64,000 nt of DNA from Lachnospiraceae bacterium (GCA_024684085.1 JAIKXM010000019.1:24395-88394); one strand, 5' to 3'. Shown: positions 8,701 through 17,737, counted from the stretch's first letter. A program made the numbers and translations. The notes: generated by a model from the letters alone, not told the origin.

Positions 8701-9500
8701 TATATATCTACCTCCTCAGCATCAAAAACAGGTCCGTCTGTACAGATCCTTGCATTATTGACAAGCGAATGCGCATCCTTGTGAGTTGTCTTACATACAC
8801 AGCCCAGGCATGCACCCACTCCGCAGGCCATTCTCTCTTCAAGTGATATATATGCTTTTGCTCCCATCTCGGCAGCTATGCTCTTCACAGCTCTCAGCAT
8901 TGGCATAGGGCCGCACGACATTATAATATCGCCTGTTATTTTTCCTTCTCTTATTGCATCTCCCACATTACCCTTAGTTCCGATCGAACCGTCTTCGGTA
9001 GCGATCACAACTCCGGCATATTGTTCAAATTCTTCCTTTAGAAAAACATCGGCATTTCGGTATCCGAGAACCACAGTCACGCTCTTGGCCTTACGAACAC
9101 CTTCGCCTGCAAAACCGCTCAACTCTTTGGCCAACTGCAACATGGGCGGTACACCAATACCTCCGGCGATCAGAATAACATCCTTACCTTCGCATTCATC
9201 AACAGGGAAGCCGTTACCGAGAACTCCCAGAAGCTGTACATTACGCCCCTTCTTAAGATGAGAAAACTCCCTTGTTCCCTTACCTGCTGTTCTGTATACA
9301 AGTCTGAGTGCTGTCCGCTCATCATTTACTTCACATATACTTATGGGCCTTGGAAGCAAAGTCGACTTATCCGAAGGATACACTCCCACGAACTGTCCGG
9401 GCTTCACATCTGCCGCCAGCTCACTCTCGATCCATAAGCTATAGATATCGGATGCAAGTTCTTCCTGACTTAATACCGTACTGTTTACTTTTTTCTTCAT
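8700..9500 (-). CDS. pyrK: dihydroorotate dehydrogenase B, electron transfer subunit
   Basis: FAD and [2Fe-2S] subunit that shuttles electrons from PyrD to NAD+. The 266 residues carry a ferredoxin-reductase fold: FAD-binding RPISI (51-55), glycine-rich LIAGGIGVPPML (110-121), and GYRN. The cluster ligands C226, C231, C234 and C253 lie in ACGVGACLGCVC ... ARIC near the C-terminus. The ATG at 9500 has AAAGG 8 nt upstream. It lies 73 nt after pyrC and overlaps pyrD by one base. Confidence 0.96.
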   Translation of the reverse strand: MKKKVNSTVLSQEELASDIYSLWIESELAADVKPGQFVGVYPSDKSTLLPRPISICEVNDERTALRLVYRTAGKGTREFSHLKKGRNVQLLGVLGNGFPVDECEGKDVILIAGGIGVPPMLQLAKELSGFAGEGVRKAKSVTVVLGYRNADVFLKEEFEQYAGVVIATEDGSIGTKGNVGDAIREGKITGDIIMSCGPMPMLRAVKSIAAEMGAKAYISLEERMACGVGACLGCVCKTTHKDAHSLVNNARICTDGPVFDAEEVDI

Positions 9501-9573
9501 TCTTACAACCTTTCTAAAAATAAGCCTTCTGTCTGCCCATTTCAGATAATTATCTAATAATTAGCACGGGCTC

Positions 9574-10857
9574 CTATGCCCTGTATATCAACTTACCCTT
9601 GGCAAATGTCATAACAATATCGCCTGTTATTTTGGCATTTTTGAACGGAGTGTTAAAGGATTTTGAGTAATGTTTCGTCCAATCATATTCTCTGTTCGGG
9701 TCAAAAACAACCAAATCGGCCTTTCTGTCAATTGCAAGTTTCCCTGCATTTATTCCATACATTTCTGCAGGTTTCTGCGACATTATGCAAAATAGTTGCA
9801 GAATGGAAAATCCGTTTTTTCTCACTAAAATGTCATAAGATATAGGCAACGACGTCTCCAAACCAATGATCCCGCTGGGTGCATCTACAATATTCTTCGC
9901 CTTCTCCTCATCGCTGTGAGGCGCATGATCAGTGGCAATACAGTCGATCGTACCATCTTTAATTCCTGATATAATCGCTTTTCTGTCCTCTTCCGTCCTT
10001 AGCGGCGGATTCATTCTCGCATTTGTTCCGTATTCTATAACAGCGTCTTCCGTAAGAGCTATATGATGAGGTGTAGCCTCGGCAAATATCCTGTCCGGAG
10101 CTACTTTCTTACCCTGACGAACAAGTTCAACAGCTTCAGCGGTACTTATATGCTGGATATTGATCCTTGCTCCTGTCTCTATAGCAAGTCGTATATCCCT
10201 TTCTACCATACTGATCTCGGCCTTGCGATCGCTTCCGCCTATACCATAATAGGCCGAAGCCTTGCCCCTGTTAACACCGTTATTCTCAATATACGCCGGA
10301 TCTTCCTCGTGAAAGCTTAACAGAACATTCCTCTTGGCAGCCTCTTGCATAGCCAGGCGCGCAACTTCCTCATCAAGTATCGGTATTCCGTCATCTGTCA
10401 GCCCGACAGCACCTGCCTCCAGTAATTCATCAAAGTCAGTAAGTTCCTTACCCTTAAGCCCCTTTGTTATCGTGCCACAGGTATATACATTTATATCCGT
10501 CTCCGAGCCTTTCTGAACAACGTACTCTACCGTCTCGGCAGAATCGACAGCAGGCTTGGTATTGGCCATAAGTATTACATTGGTAACGCCGCCTCTTGCT
10601 GCCGCCTTTGCTCCCGTACAGATATCTTCCTTATATGTGAATCCCGGATCTCTGAAATGAACGTGTATATCCGTGAGTCCGGGGCCTATGATCATCCCAT
10701 CACAATCAATGATCTCTGCTGCGTTAGACCTCTCATACTCACCGGTTTCGCCCGGCATCAGTATCTTAAGATATCCCTCTTCATCGATCACAAGATCTCT
10801 CTTATCGTTAAGTTCGCTTGCGGGATCTACAACCGTCCCATTTTTAAGAATTATCAT
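9574..10857 (-). CDS. pyrC: dihydroorotase
   Basis: Zinc amidohydrolase that closes carbamoyl-aspartate to dihydroorotate, the step before PyrDK. The 427 residues and layout fit class I dihydroorotase. It has the metal motif DIHVHFRDPG (H65, H67), QHISTAEAVE and TPHHIALT with further His ligands, and the C-terminal signature CIATDHAPHS carrying the catalytic Asp. AGGGAAAT precedes the ATG. It sits between plsC (48-nt gap) and pyrK in a probable ddl-murF-plsC-pyrCKD operon. I looked for a PyrR-type attenuator upstream and saw none. Confidence 0.95.
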   Translation of the reverse strand: MIILKNGTVVDPASELNDKRDLVIDEEGYLKILMPGETGEYERSNAAEIIDCDGMIIGPGLTDIHVHFRDPGFTYKEDICTGAKAAARGGVTNVILMANTKPAVDSAETVEYVVQKGSETDINVYTCGTITKGLKGKELTDFDELLEAGAVGLTDDGIPILDEEVARLAMQEAAKRNVLLSFHEEDPAYIENNGVNRGKASAYYGIGGSDRKAEISMVERDIRLAIETGARINIQHISTAEAVELVRQGKKVAPDRIFAEATPHHIALTEDAVIEYGTNARMNPPLRTEEDRKAIISGIKDGTIDCIATDHAPHSDEEKAKNIVDAPSGIIGLETSLPISYDILVRKNGFSILQLFCIMSQKPAEMYGINAGKLAIDRKADLVVFDPNREYDWTKHYSKSFNTPFKNAKITGDIVMTFAKGKLIYRA

Positions 10858-10905
10858 ATTTCCCTGATATTCCCTTTCATCCTATCCGCCATTGCCGTTA
10901 TCACA

Positions 10906-11646
10906 TCATACCGCTTCCTTAGCGGCATTCTTCTCGATCATCTCAGCTATGATATCCCTTACCTTATCCGGAAGCTCCTTAACATCTTCCCTGCTCATCT
11001 CAGAGGTCTGAATAGGTGCTCCATACTCTATTACAACATTTGCCTTCCTGAAAAAACGATGCGGACTGTCTTCGAACAAAGCCGCAGAATTGTTGATCGC
11101 GAACGGAACAATATCACATTTACTCTTTGTCGCTATCTTGAAACTACCCGACTTAAATGGAAGAAGCTCGCCTTCCTTTTTACAACGCGTACCCTCGGGG
11201 AATATACATATGCCGATACCCTTCTTTATCATATTGATAGCATCAAGCACCATCTGCATACCCTGCTTGATATCATCCCTGTCAAGGAAAAGGCAGTTGA
11301 TATTGTCCATCCATATATTGAGCAGAGGCACTTTCTTAACCTCTTTCTTGGAGATAAATCCCATCGGAATCTTCACATTCACATAATGGATAAGAGCATC
11401 GAAGTTACTTCTGTGATTACCCATAAAGAGAACGCTGCGATCATCCGGAATATTCTCCTCACCGATCACGGTAAGCTTGGCACCGACAATGAACAGGATA
11501 ACCCTGAATGCCCATCTGACGATCTTGAATGATATGTAGTTCTTGGTCCTTAAGTTGAACCTGCCTATGATCCACAGAACCGGCAGAACAACCAAAGACG
11601 CCGTAAAATATAAGAGCAAAAACAATCCTACCAATATCATTCGCAT
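10906..11646 (-). CDS. plsC: 1-acyl-sn-glycerol-3-phosphate acyltransferase
   Basis: Membrane-associated enzyme that acylates lysophosphatidic acid to phosphatidic acid. The ATG at 11646 is used because GGAGG lies 8 nt before it; the reading frame extends further upstream to 11739, but without a binding site and overlapping murF. The 246 residues start with a strongly hydrophobic helix (about 2-24). The acyltransferase motifs are visible: NHRSNFDAL (NHx4D), FLDRDD, IFPEGTR, and IVPFAINNS. The length matches PlsC. Confidence 0.9.
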   Translation of the reverse strand: MRMILVGLFLLLYFTASLVVLPVLWIIGRFNLRTKNYISFKIVRWAFRVILFIVGAKLTVIGEENIPDDRSVLFMGNHRSNFDALIHYVNVKIPMGFISKKEVKKVPLLNIWMDNINCLFLDRDDIKQGMQMVLDAINMIKKGIGICIFPEGTRCKKEGELLPFKSGSFKIATKSKCDIVPFAINNSAALFEDSPHRFFRKANVVIEYGAPIQTSEMSREDVKELPDKVRDIIAEMIEKNAAKEAV

Positions 11647-11735
11647 TAAAAAATCCTCCGTAACTAACCTCTCTGTAAGCGGAAACAAGCCTACGATCAT
11701 CCAACCGGAAACTCTTAAGCCTTTTGATCCGCCGA

Positions 11736-13121
11736 TCAATATTTCTTAAGTTCTTCCAATATCTCTTCAAAATGCATTCCGTGTGATGCTTTCACCAGAA
11801 CAGAATCCCCATTGTTAAATATGGATTTAATTTCTGTAATCATTCCGGCATTATCCGCATACCATCTGACTCTGTCACCGGCTCCGGCTTCCACCGCGCC
11901 CTTGTATATATTCTCTGACAGGCTTCCCACTGCGATAATAAGCTCTATTCCCTTATCTGCAGCGTATCTTCCCATCTCTTCATGCATCAGTGCTTCTTCT
12001 TCACCAAGCTCAAACATATCTCCGAGAACAGCCACGCGACGTGTATCTGCCGTTGCCAGAAGATCGATCGCAGCCTTCATCGACACGGGATTGGCATTGT
12101 AGCAGTCATCGATCAGCACAAGATTGCCCGTATCTATTATATTACTTCTGCCGTTAGTAGCCTTAACCGCCTCTATTCCTTTACTTATCTCATCCCGGCT
12201 AAGTCCCATGGCCTCTCCGACCGCAAATGCCGCCAGAGCGTTGCTTATCATATGTTCACCAGGCAAAGGTATCCGAACATCTATCGTTCCGCCGTCAGCG
12301 CCTGCAAGCTTAGCCCTGCTTCCCCTGAGTCCGAGACTCCGGGCACTTATCAGCCTGTAATCACCCTTATCGCTCATCCTCGTGAAGAATACAGGCTTCC
12401 TGCCCATAACTTCATCTACCCGCACAAGCTTATCATCATCGCCGTTTAGAATCACACGCGCGCCATCATTAAGATTAGGCAGGCATTCGGTCTTGGCCTT
12501 GAACACGCCGTCCCTGTCGCCGAGATATTCCAGATGACACATACCTATATTGGTTATGACCATGACATCCGGCCGTGCAATGGCACTCAGCCTGTCCATC
12601 TCGCCAAAATGATTGATACCCATCTCAAGTACCAGCACCTCATGCCCCTCCCTGGCACTGAGGATAGTCAGAGGCATCCCCACTTCGTTATTGAAGTTGC
12701 CCGCTGTTTTGCACACGTTAAAGTGCTGTTCAAGGACAGTCGCGATGAACTCCTTGGTGGAAGTCTTGCCCACGGAGCCCGTTATGCCTACGACCCTGAC
12801 CGGAAGGTTGTCCCTATAGAAGGCCGCCAGTTCCCTTAACGCTCGAAAAGAATCAGCAACTTGGATACAGGCTCCCCCGTAATTATCGGGAACCTCTTCA
12901 CAGATCACCGCAAGCGCGCCCTTTTCGAAGACCTGAGGAATGAAGCTGTGACCATCAACCCTCTCGCCCTTTGTCGCTATGAACACACTGCCTTCAGTGA
13001 CCAGACGGGAGTCGATATACACACCCGTTGCCGTGCGACTATCGTCCTTCTGCCATCCGTCAGGCGTGAACAGCCTGCCGCCAACCGCCTTGGTGATATT
13101 ATCAATCGTCATATTGATCAT
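11736..13121 (-). CDS. murF: UDP-N-acetylmuramoyl-tripeptide--D-alanyl-D-alanine ligase
   Basis: Cytosolic Mur ligase that adds D-Ala-D-Ala to the UDP-MurNAc-tripeptide. The 461 residues include the ATP loop GITGSVGKTSTKEF (about 114-127), NFNNEVGMPL, EMGINHFGEM, and the C-terminal domain with DDCYNANPVSM and VLGDMFELG. The start overlaps the ddl stop by 4 nt (ATGA), so the ligase that makes D-Ala-D-Ala and the ligase that uses it are coupled. A second ATG three codons in is an alternative start. Confidence 0.97.
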   Translation of the reverse strand: MINMTIDNITKAVGGRLFTPDGWQKDDSRTATGVYIDSRLVTEGSVFIATKGERVDGHSFIPQVFEKGALAVICEEVPDNYGGACIQVADSFRALRELAAFYRDNLPVRVVGITGSVGKTSTKEFIATVLEQHFNVCKTAGNFNNEVGMPLTILSAREGHEVLVLEMGINHFGEMDRLSAIARPDVMVITNIGMCHLEYLGDRDGVFKAKTECLPNLNDGARVILNGDDDKLVRVDEVMGRKPVFFTRMSDKGDYRLISARSLGLRGSRAKLAGADGGTIDVRIPLPGEHMISNALAAFAVGEAMGLSRDEISKGIEAVKATNGRSNIIDTGNLVLIDDCYNANPVSMKAAIDLLATADTRRVAVLGDMFELGEEEALMHEEMGRYAADKGIELIIAVGSLSENIYKGAVEAGAGDRVRWYADNAGMITEIKSIFNNGDSVLVKASHGMHFEEILEELKKY

Positions 13122-14137
13122 AAAGCAGTCTCCACTATTTTCTCACAGAGCTCATCGAATCCGATGCCGATCGCAGCCGCTTCCTGAGGAACAAGCGAAG
13201 TAGGTGTCATGCCTGGAAGCGTATTGGCCTCGAGGCAATACATCGTGCCGTCTTCCTTCATAAGAAAATCAAGACGGGCATAGCCTCTAAGTCTTAAGGC
13301 TTTGAATCCCTCCTCGGCAAAATGCTGCATCTTCCTGGTCAATATATCGTCAAGCTCTGCAGGACATGTCTCCTTGCATGAACCGCTCTGATACTTGTTC
13401 TTATAATCATAGAATCCCTGCAAAGGCTCGATCTCAATGATCGGAAGAGCCTTACCTTCAAGGACGCAGACAGAGAACTCGCGTCCCTTAATATATTCCT
13501 CGATAACAGCCTCATTATCGAGCTCGAAAGCACATCTTATACCTTCCGCAAATTCTTCCTCAGTCCGGGCGATCGTCACACCTATGCTGGAACCGCCGTT
13601 ACAAGCCTTGATAACACAGGGAAGGCCAACGGTATTGGTGATCTCATCACCCTTATATACATGGATACCCTTCGGAACGCTTACGCCATTATATGCCAAC
13701 AGTTCCTTGGCCAGCGACTTGTTCATGCAGATGGCTGAACTGCAGTAATCGGTTCCGGTATACTTAATACCGCTCAGGTCAAAAAACGCCTGAATCTTAC
13801 CGTCTTCGCCCATCGCACCGTGAAGACACATGAACACAACATCTGCGCTGTGGCATATCTCGATGACATTGGGTCCGAAGAAGTTCTTGTCTCCATCGGT
13901 TCTTAATGCCTTAACAGCCGCAATATCCGGATTCTGTGCAGAAATGGCACCTACGCTTCCGGCCCAGTCGATATCGGCATTCCATGCCTCTTCAACGCCT
14001 TTATCGGTTCCCAGATACACATCCAGTAATATTACTTCATGTCCTCTGCGTCGCAGAGCCTCATATACATTCTTACCTGTCACAAGAGATACATCTCTTT
14101 CGGAGCTTATGCCTCCTGCCAAACATACAATCTTCAT
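13118..14137 (-). CDS. ddl: D-alanine--D-alanine ligase
   Basis: ATP-grasp enzyme making the D-Ala-D-Ala dipeptide for peptidoglycan. It has 339 residues. Motifs: N-terminal LAGGISSERDVSL, HGAMGEDGKIQA (about 110), the ATP-grasp loop CNGGSSIGVT, and the C-terminal metal and product segment YCLEANTLPGMTPTSLVPQEA. It is the first gene of a run of six co-directional genes. The 139 bp separating it from the next upstream gene probably contain the promoter; I cannot pick a convincing one by eye. Confidence 0.96.
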   Translation of the reverse strand: MKIVCLAGGISSERDVSLVTGKNVYEALRRRGHEVILLDVYLGTDKGVEEAWNADIDWAGSVGAISAQNPDIAAVKALRTDGDKNFFGPNVIEICHSADVVFMCLHGAMGEDGKIQAFFDLSGIKYTGTDYCSSAICMNKSLAKELLAYNGVSVPKGIHVYKGDEITNTVGLPCVIKACNGGSSIGVTIARTEEEFAEGIRCAFELDNEAVIEEYIKGREFSVCVLEGKALPIIEIEPLQGFYDYKNKYQSGSCKETCPAELDDILTRKMQHFAEEGFKALRLRGYARLDFLMKEDGTMYCLEANTLPGMTPTSLVPQEAAAIGIGFDELCEKIVETAL

Positions 14138-14276
14138 GTTGCCTCCTCTAAATAAACCTTACTAAATTCTTCCCTCTGCCGGGTGTCCGTTTTACAATGT
14201 CGTACAGAATGCGTGCGACCCCAAAAAGGCTCCTCTGTTTTATCAGATCTGATCTTTCCCTTTATCGGGTGTACTT

Positions 14277-15677
14277 CTACGAATTGCCTGCCAGGGTGAA
14301 GAGCATCTTCACATAACAGACCGTTTTGTTGATATCCTCACTGCCGTTTCCGGTCAGATATTCCGTATAATAATCTGTCCTGTCGCTGTTTAGCCCCATC
14401 ATATAGTGAATATAATTGTCCCTGACACTGGCATATTCGTGCGCCGTGAGTATATAGCTCACAAGCCCCAATATAACAGTATTGTCAATATATTCCTCTA
14501 TCGTAAGATCCTTCACATCATTTTGAACATAATAATGTGCCTTATCAGACCTGTTCGACAGATCAGCCGCTTTATCCACATACTCCTTGAGGATAGCCTC
14601 ACACTGATTATAATCGGTCTTAAAGGACGTAGTCAGATAAGCGATATCTCCAAGAAATCTGTAATCACCATATCCTGTCGGTTCCTTAAACGGAGCTGAA
14701 TCATGATGTTCTTCCGCATCACTGTCCGCAGACACATTCGCTTCAGAAGCAGAAGCATCACCCGCCACAACGCCACCGCCTGTTATAGCGTTTTCTACGT
14801 CCACAGCCGTACCGTCGTCCACCACAGCTTTCGCCATCTCTTCTTTCTTCATGATATCCACGGCTCTTCGATATGTATATATCCCCGTCGCCTTATACAA
14901 TTCCGTCAGAGAATAATAGAGCGCATCCCTGTCCATGGCCTTTGAATATGAAGATATATACTGGTACAGAAGCCTTGCAGTCCTGCGATATTCATTGACA
15001 AAGAGTTCGTCATCACCGAATACCACAGATGCTTCCGACAATAATCCTGTAAAAACAGCTGTCTTATTGATCTCTTCGATAACCGCAGGATCTTCCACAT
15101 CCTGACGGACGCTTAGCATCTCAAACCACTCCGGAACCTTCTTATCGTAGAGACTTGTGATCCTGTCCTTCAATGCCTTGTCATTCATATAGGCATCCGG
15201 ATATATCTCCTTAACTGCCATAAGATAACAGAGAAACTCCAATTCATCCGTCTCTTCCATATCTCCCGACAGCATCAGATCGGTATATATATCATTATAT
15301 AATTTGTGATATAACTCATCATCTATGACGAACTCACTTGAGAATCCAACCTCAGACTGATAGACTCTGTAGGTTCCTTTATCCGTAAGCGAACTGAAAT
15401 CGCCCTGCTTAAGCTCACTTCCGGCTTCAACTTCCTGAAGTCGCCCCGTGAACACGATCTTCTTATTAACGGTATCAAATATCACAAATTCCTTATTCTT
15501 AACCGGTTCTTCTATATAGAAGACTTTCTTGGCACTGTGAAGGAATCCTCTCTCGTCAACAGCTATCAGAGGTTCCTGCGCTATTGCCGTTTCCGGCACA
15601 AACATTACGATCACCGGAATGAGAAGGATCATCACAGCCAGTCTGATCGCAAGCGGTAATCTTATATTAATGGACAT
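14277..15677 (-). CDS. exported GH9-like protein lacking the catalytic motif
   Basis: A 466-residue exported protein. Residues 1-33 are a signal peptide (Arg-containing n-region, long hydrophobic core, ETAIAQ cleavage region). Residues about 37-115 resemble the cellulase N-terminal Ig-like domain (IAVDERGFLHSAKKVF ... GDFSSLTDKGTYRV ... SSEFVIDDELYHKLYND). The rest is helical, and its end, YIHYMMGLNSDRTDYYTEYLTG, recalls the GH9 segment around the catalytic C-terminal His/Glu region. The GH9 catalytic signature just after the Ig domain (HDAGDY-like) is absent, as is the C-terminal acid/base motif. A linker of Ala/Asp/Glu/Ser lies at about 285-325. It looks like a GH9 relative turned non-catalytic, perhaps binding a glycan. 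No functional assignment is possible. Confidence 0.55.
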   Translation of the reverse strand: MSINIRLPLAIRLAVMILLIPVIVMFVPETAIAQEPLIAVDERGFLHSAKKVFYIEEPVKNKEFVIFDTVNKKIVFTGRLQEVEAGSELKQGDFSSLTDKGTYRVYQSEVGFSSEFVIDDELYHKLYNDIYTDLMLSGDMEETDELEFLCYLMAVKEIYPDAYMNDKALKDRITSLYDKKVPEWFEMLSVRQDVEDPAVIEEINKTAVFTGLLSEASVVFGDDELFVNEYRRTARLLYQYISSYSKAMDRDALYYSLTELYKATGIYTYRRAVDIMKKEEMAKAVVDDGTAVDVENAITGGGVVAGDASASEANVSADSDAEEHHDSAPFKEPTGYGDYRFLGDIAYLTTSFKTDYNQCEAILKEYVDKAADLSNRSDKAHYYVQNDVKDLTIEEYIDNTVILGLVSYILTAHEYASVRDNYIHYMMGLNSDRTDYYTEYLTGNGSEDINKTVCYVKMLFTLAGNS

Positions 15678-15736
15678 CTGTATCTTGGTCCTTCCGTTTT
15701 TTACTCAAACCTATTTAATTATACTCTTAAGTGACC

Positions 15737-15764
15737 TAATTGACCACCCATAAAAAGCCGATAC
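15737..15764 (+). promoter_or_regulatory. sigma-28 (SigD/FliA)-like promoter
   Basis: TAAT, 16 nt, GCCGATAC, close to TAAA-N14/16-GCCGATAT; the -10 box has only its last base changed. It would give a leader of about 100 nt before the gene at 15871, close to that of the gene at 6826. Confidence 0.6.
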
Positions 15765-15870
15765 ATAATGTATAACCGTACCCGTGTAACGTTGTTTAGA
15801 CCGGACAGAATGCCTGACTGTCCGTGCCTTGCGTTACGCCAAGTTCAGTATTTTTGAAAGGAGCATTTTA

Positions 15871-16890
15871 TTGAAGATCGATTCCTATTCAGTAGGAATG
15901 GATTCCGCAAGAACTTACAGTTCTTTCACAACAAGGAAGTTAACCGTTGGCGCATCCATGGGATTGGCCACAGATACTTCGTTAACAGAAGGCAATACAC
16001 CCTTTGACTTCAAAGATGCCATGAATCAGATCGGCAACCGACCGGTTAGGGATGTAAACAAAGCCGGTGTCTCAAGAACTCTTGATGACATCAGGGAACG
16101 CTTTGTGCTCTACCTCTGGCATTGCCTTTTCGGCGATCGCGAATGTGACCGCCTCGCCAAACACTATGGCATCACACCGGCGGAGAATGCAACCGCAGGA
16201 CCTACGTCCGGTTTCTCAACCATTACCCTTCAATCGGTTCAGGAAGTCACGACATCAATATATGAGTCCACTTCATTCAAGGCCAGCGGGAATGTAGCAA
16301 CTGCGGACGGAAGAACAATTGACTTCGAGCTCACGCTTGAGTTGACTTCATCCTTCGAATCATATTACAGGGAGGAAGGTATGAAGATAGTAGATATGAT
16401 CGACCCTTTGGTTATCTGTTACGAGGGCACGCCGCCCACCCTTACCGACGTTAAATTCGTCTTCGACCTTGATGCAGACGGAACACCGGATGATATATCC
16501 CTCCCCGGCACCGGCAGCGGACTTCTGTCTCTGGATCTTAATGGTGACGGTATCATCAATGACGGTTCGGAACTGTTCGGCACACGAAGTGGCAACGGGT
16601 TCGCCGATCTTGCGACTTATGATGAAGACATGAACGGATGGATAGATGAAGGCGATGCGTTTTTCAACCGGCTTAAGATACTGGTAAGTGATGAGGAAGG
16701 CAATCTGTCAACCTTCTCTCTTAAGGATAAAGGTGTCGGAGCGATATGTCTCCACTCTGTTGCGAATGAACATACCTTCAACTCTTCTGACAATAGTGTC
16801 ATAAACGGCGTGATGAGACGGACCGGTTTCTTCCTATACGAAGACGGAAGCGGCGCCGGCACGGTTCATCACTTCGATCTTGCCAATTAG
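15871..16890 (+). CDS. calcium-binding-type conserved protein, probable SigD regulon
   Basis: 339 residues if started at the TTG at 15871, which follows AAAGGAG with 7-nt spacing; an ATG at 15829 has no binding site. The N-terminus (KIDSYSVGMDSARTYSS) is Ser/Thr-rich. There is no signal peptide. The C-terminal half has two acidic Ca-loop-like motifs, DLNGDGIINDGSELFG and DEDMNGWIDEGDAFFN, linked by GNGFADLATY, then a conserved-looking end (GVGAI ... MRRTGFFLYEDGS ... HHFDLA). The same arrangement is familiar to me from proteins of motile Proteobacteria, usually unnamed or called VCBS/hemolysin-like. Function unknown. The promoter suggests co-expression with flagella, and the disordered N-terminus would suit export through the flagellar apparatus (inference). 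Confidence 0.72.
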   Translation: MKIDSYSVGMDSARTYSSFTTRKLTVGASMGLATDTSLTEGNTPFDFKDAMNQIGNRPVRDVNKAGVSRTLDDIRERFVLYLWHCLFGDRECDRLAKHYGITPAENATAGPTSGFSTITLQSVQEVTTSIYESTSFKASGNVATADGRTIDFELTLELTSSFESYYREEGMKIVDMIDPLVICYEGTPPTLTDVKFVFDLDADGTPDDISLPGTGSGLLSLDLNGDGIINDGSELFGTRSGNGFADLATYDEDMNGWIDEGDAFFNRLKILVSDEEGNLSTFSLKDKGVGAICLHSVANEHTFNSSDNSVINGVMRRTGFFLYEDGSGAGTVHHFDLAN

Positions 16891-17100
16891 TATAATAATC
16901 TCAATGCACAGTGCCTCCAATAGGTCGTGCTTCTGATATGCATATTAATCGAGTAGGGGGCTCCCACTACTCGATTAATACGCTGTTGCCCACCTCAAAA
17001 CTTTCGTTCTGTGAATTGTTTATAGTCCAAATCTCACAATTTTATATAAGTTTTGAACGTAAAATATTTAAAATATGAAATTCTTTGGCTCCTGCTTAAG
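16891..17100. repeat. intergenic with a perfect 14-bp palindrome (16943-16980)
   Basis: TATTAATCGAGTAG (16943-16956) and its exact complement (16967-16980) flank the 10-nt loop GGGGCTCCCA. No T-run follows on either strand, so it is a poor terminator. It is more likely a protein-binding dyad or a remnant of a mobile element end. It lies 53 nt after the gene ending at 16890. Confidence 0.7.
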
Positions 17101-17223
17101 TTAGCTTTTATCATTTTCCCAATTAGAAATAGTTTGCCTTGAAACAAAAAGTTTCTCAGCCAATTCATCCTGGTTAATATTTTGTGTTTTCCTTAATTCT
17201 TTGATCCTGTTTCCAACTTCCAT
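17101..17223 (-). pseudogene. truncated XRE-family HTH repressor
   Basis: The minus strand from the ATG at 17223 reads MEVGNRIKELRKTQNINQ, continues through DELAEKLFVSRQTISNWEN, and stops after DKS: 40 residues, essentially one Cro/C1-type helix-turn-helix. In intact relatives the domain continues for about 20-30 residues (YPD...LSxxF...). None of the frames after the stop restores that. It could be a decayed gene or a minimal DNA-binding peptide; GAGAG lies about 11 nt before the ATG. It is surrounded by a kilobase with no intact gene. Confidence 0.7.
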
Positions 17224-17538
17224 AGTTATATGTCTCTCTTTTTCCTTAGGATAACGAGATAGTGAAACTTATCATCAAACGGCTTTTACATTGGTATTTT
17301 CAATGTCAAAATCTTTTTACATCCGATTATTTACCGGATTTCAGCTTTGATACTTCCGCATCATCAGAACTAGCCAAAACATGTTTATTACCGAGAGGTT
17401 CGGATTAACTATTGAATTAGCATACCACTTTCCCCCATAGCTTATTGTTTTGATATAGATTTTGGGGGAAGTTGTTCATTGCTCATCAGAATAAATATAC
17501 TTAGAAATTGACTCACATCAGATAATAACGAAACTTAA

Positions 17539-17620
17539 GTCAACTTATTTCATCACTATAGTTGACCCATTTAGAGCGGTACTGGATTTGCGGTCAATCT
17601 AACAATCCACGACGATTGAC
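17539..17620. promoter_or_regulatory. two dyads with identical geometry, 54 bp apart
   Basis: GTCAACT-N14-AGTTGAC (17539-17566) and GTCAATC-N14-GATTGAC (17593-17620). Both have 7-bp arms and 14-nt spacers, and share the GTCAA/TTGAC half-site. The repeated geometry suggests binding sites for a dimeric regulator; no regulator can be named. The rest of 17224-17700 holds no gene that I can see. Confidence 0.45.
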
Positions 17621-17706
17621 TCAAATTAAAATAATTAAGATCTGCAATCAAGCAGATTAAGAAGTTCACGCAATCAAGGCGCGGAAATCAGACTTCTATC
17701 TAATAG

Positions 17707-17737
17707 AAACCCGGAAACCTGAAAACAGGTTTCCGGG
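17707..17737 (-). terminator. hairpin terminator after the hydratase gene
   Basis: Perfect 12-bp stem CCCGGAAACCTG / CAGGTTTCCGGG with loop AAAA. On the minus strand it is followed by TTTCTATT. It lies about 130 nt past the stop of the gene ending at 17870, with the 21-bp repeats in between. Confidence 0.7.

Noticed and set aside
7780..8784. Long plus-strand open frame opposite pyrD (and similar ones at 10657-11532 and 23085-23972)
   Set aside because: No ribosome binding site, improbable composition, and complete overlap with well-conserved genes on the other strand.
9501..10905. PyrR-binding attenuator in the pyr genes
   Set aside because: No conserved PyrR anti-antiterminator sequence or terminator hairpin seen before pyrC or pyrK.
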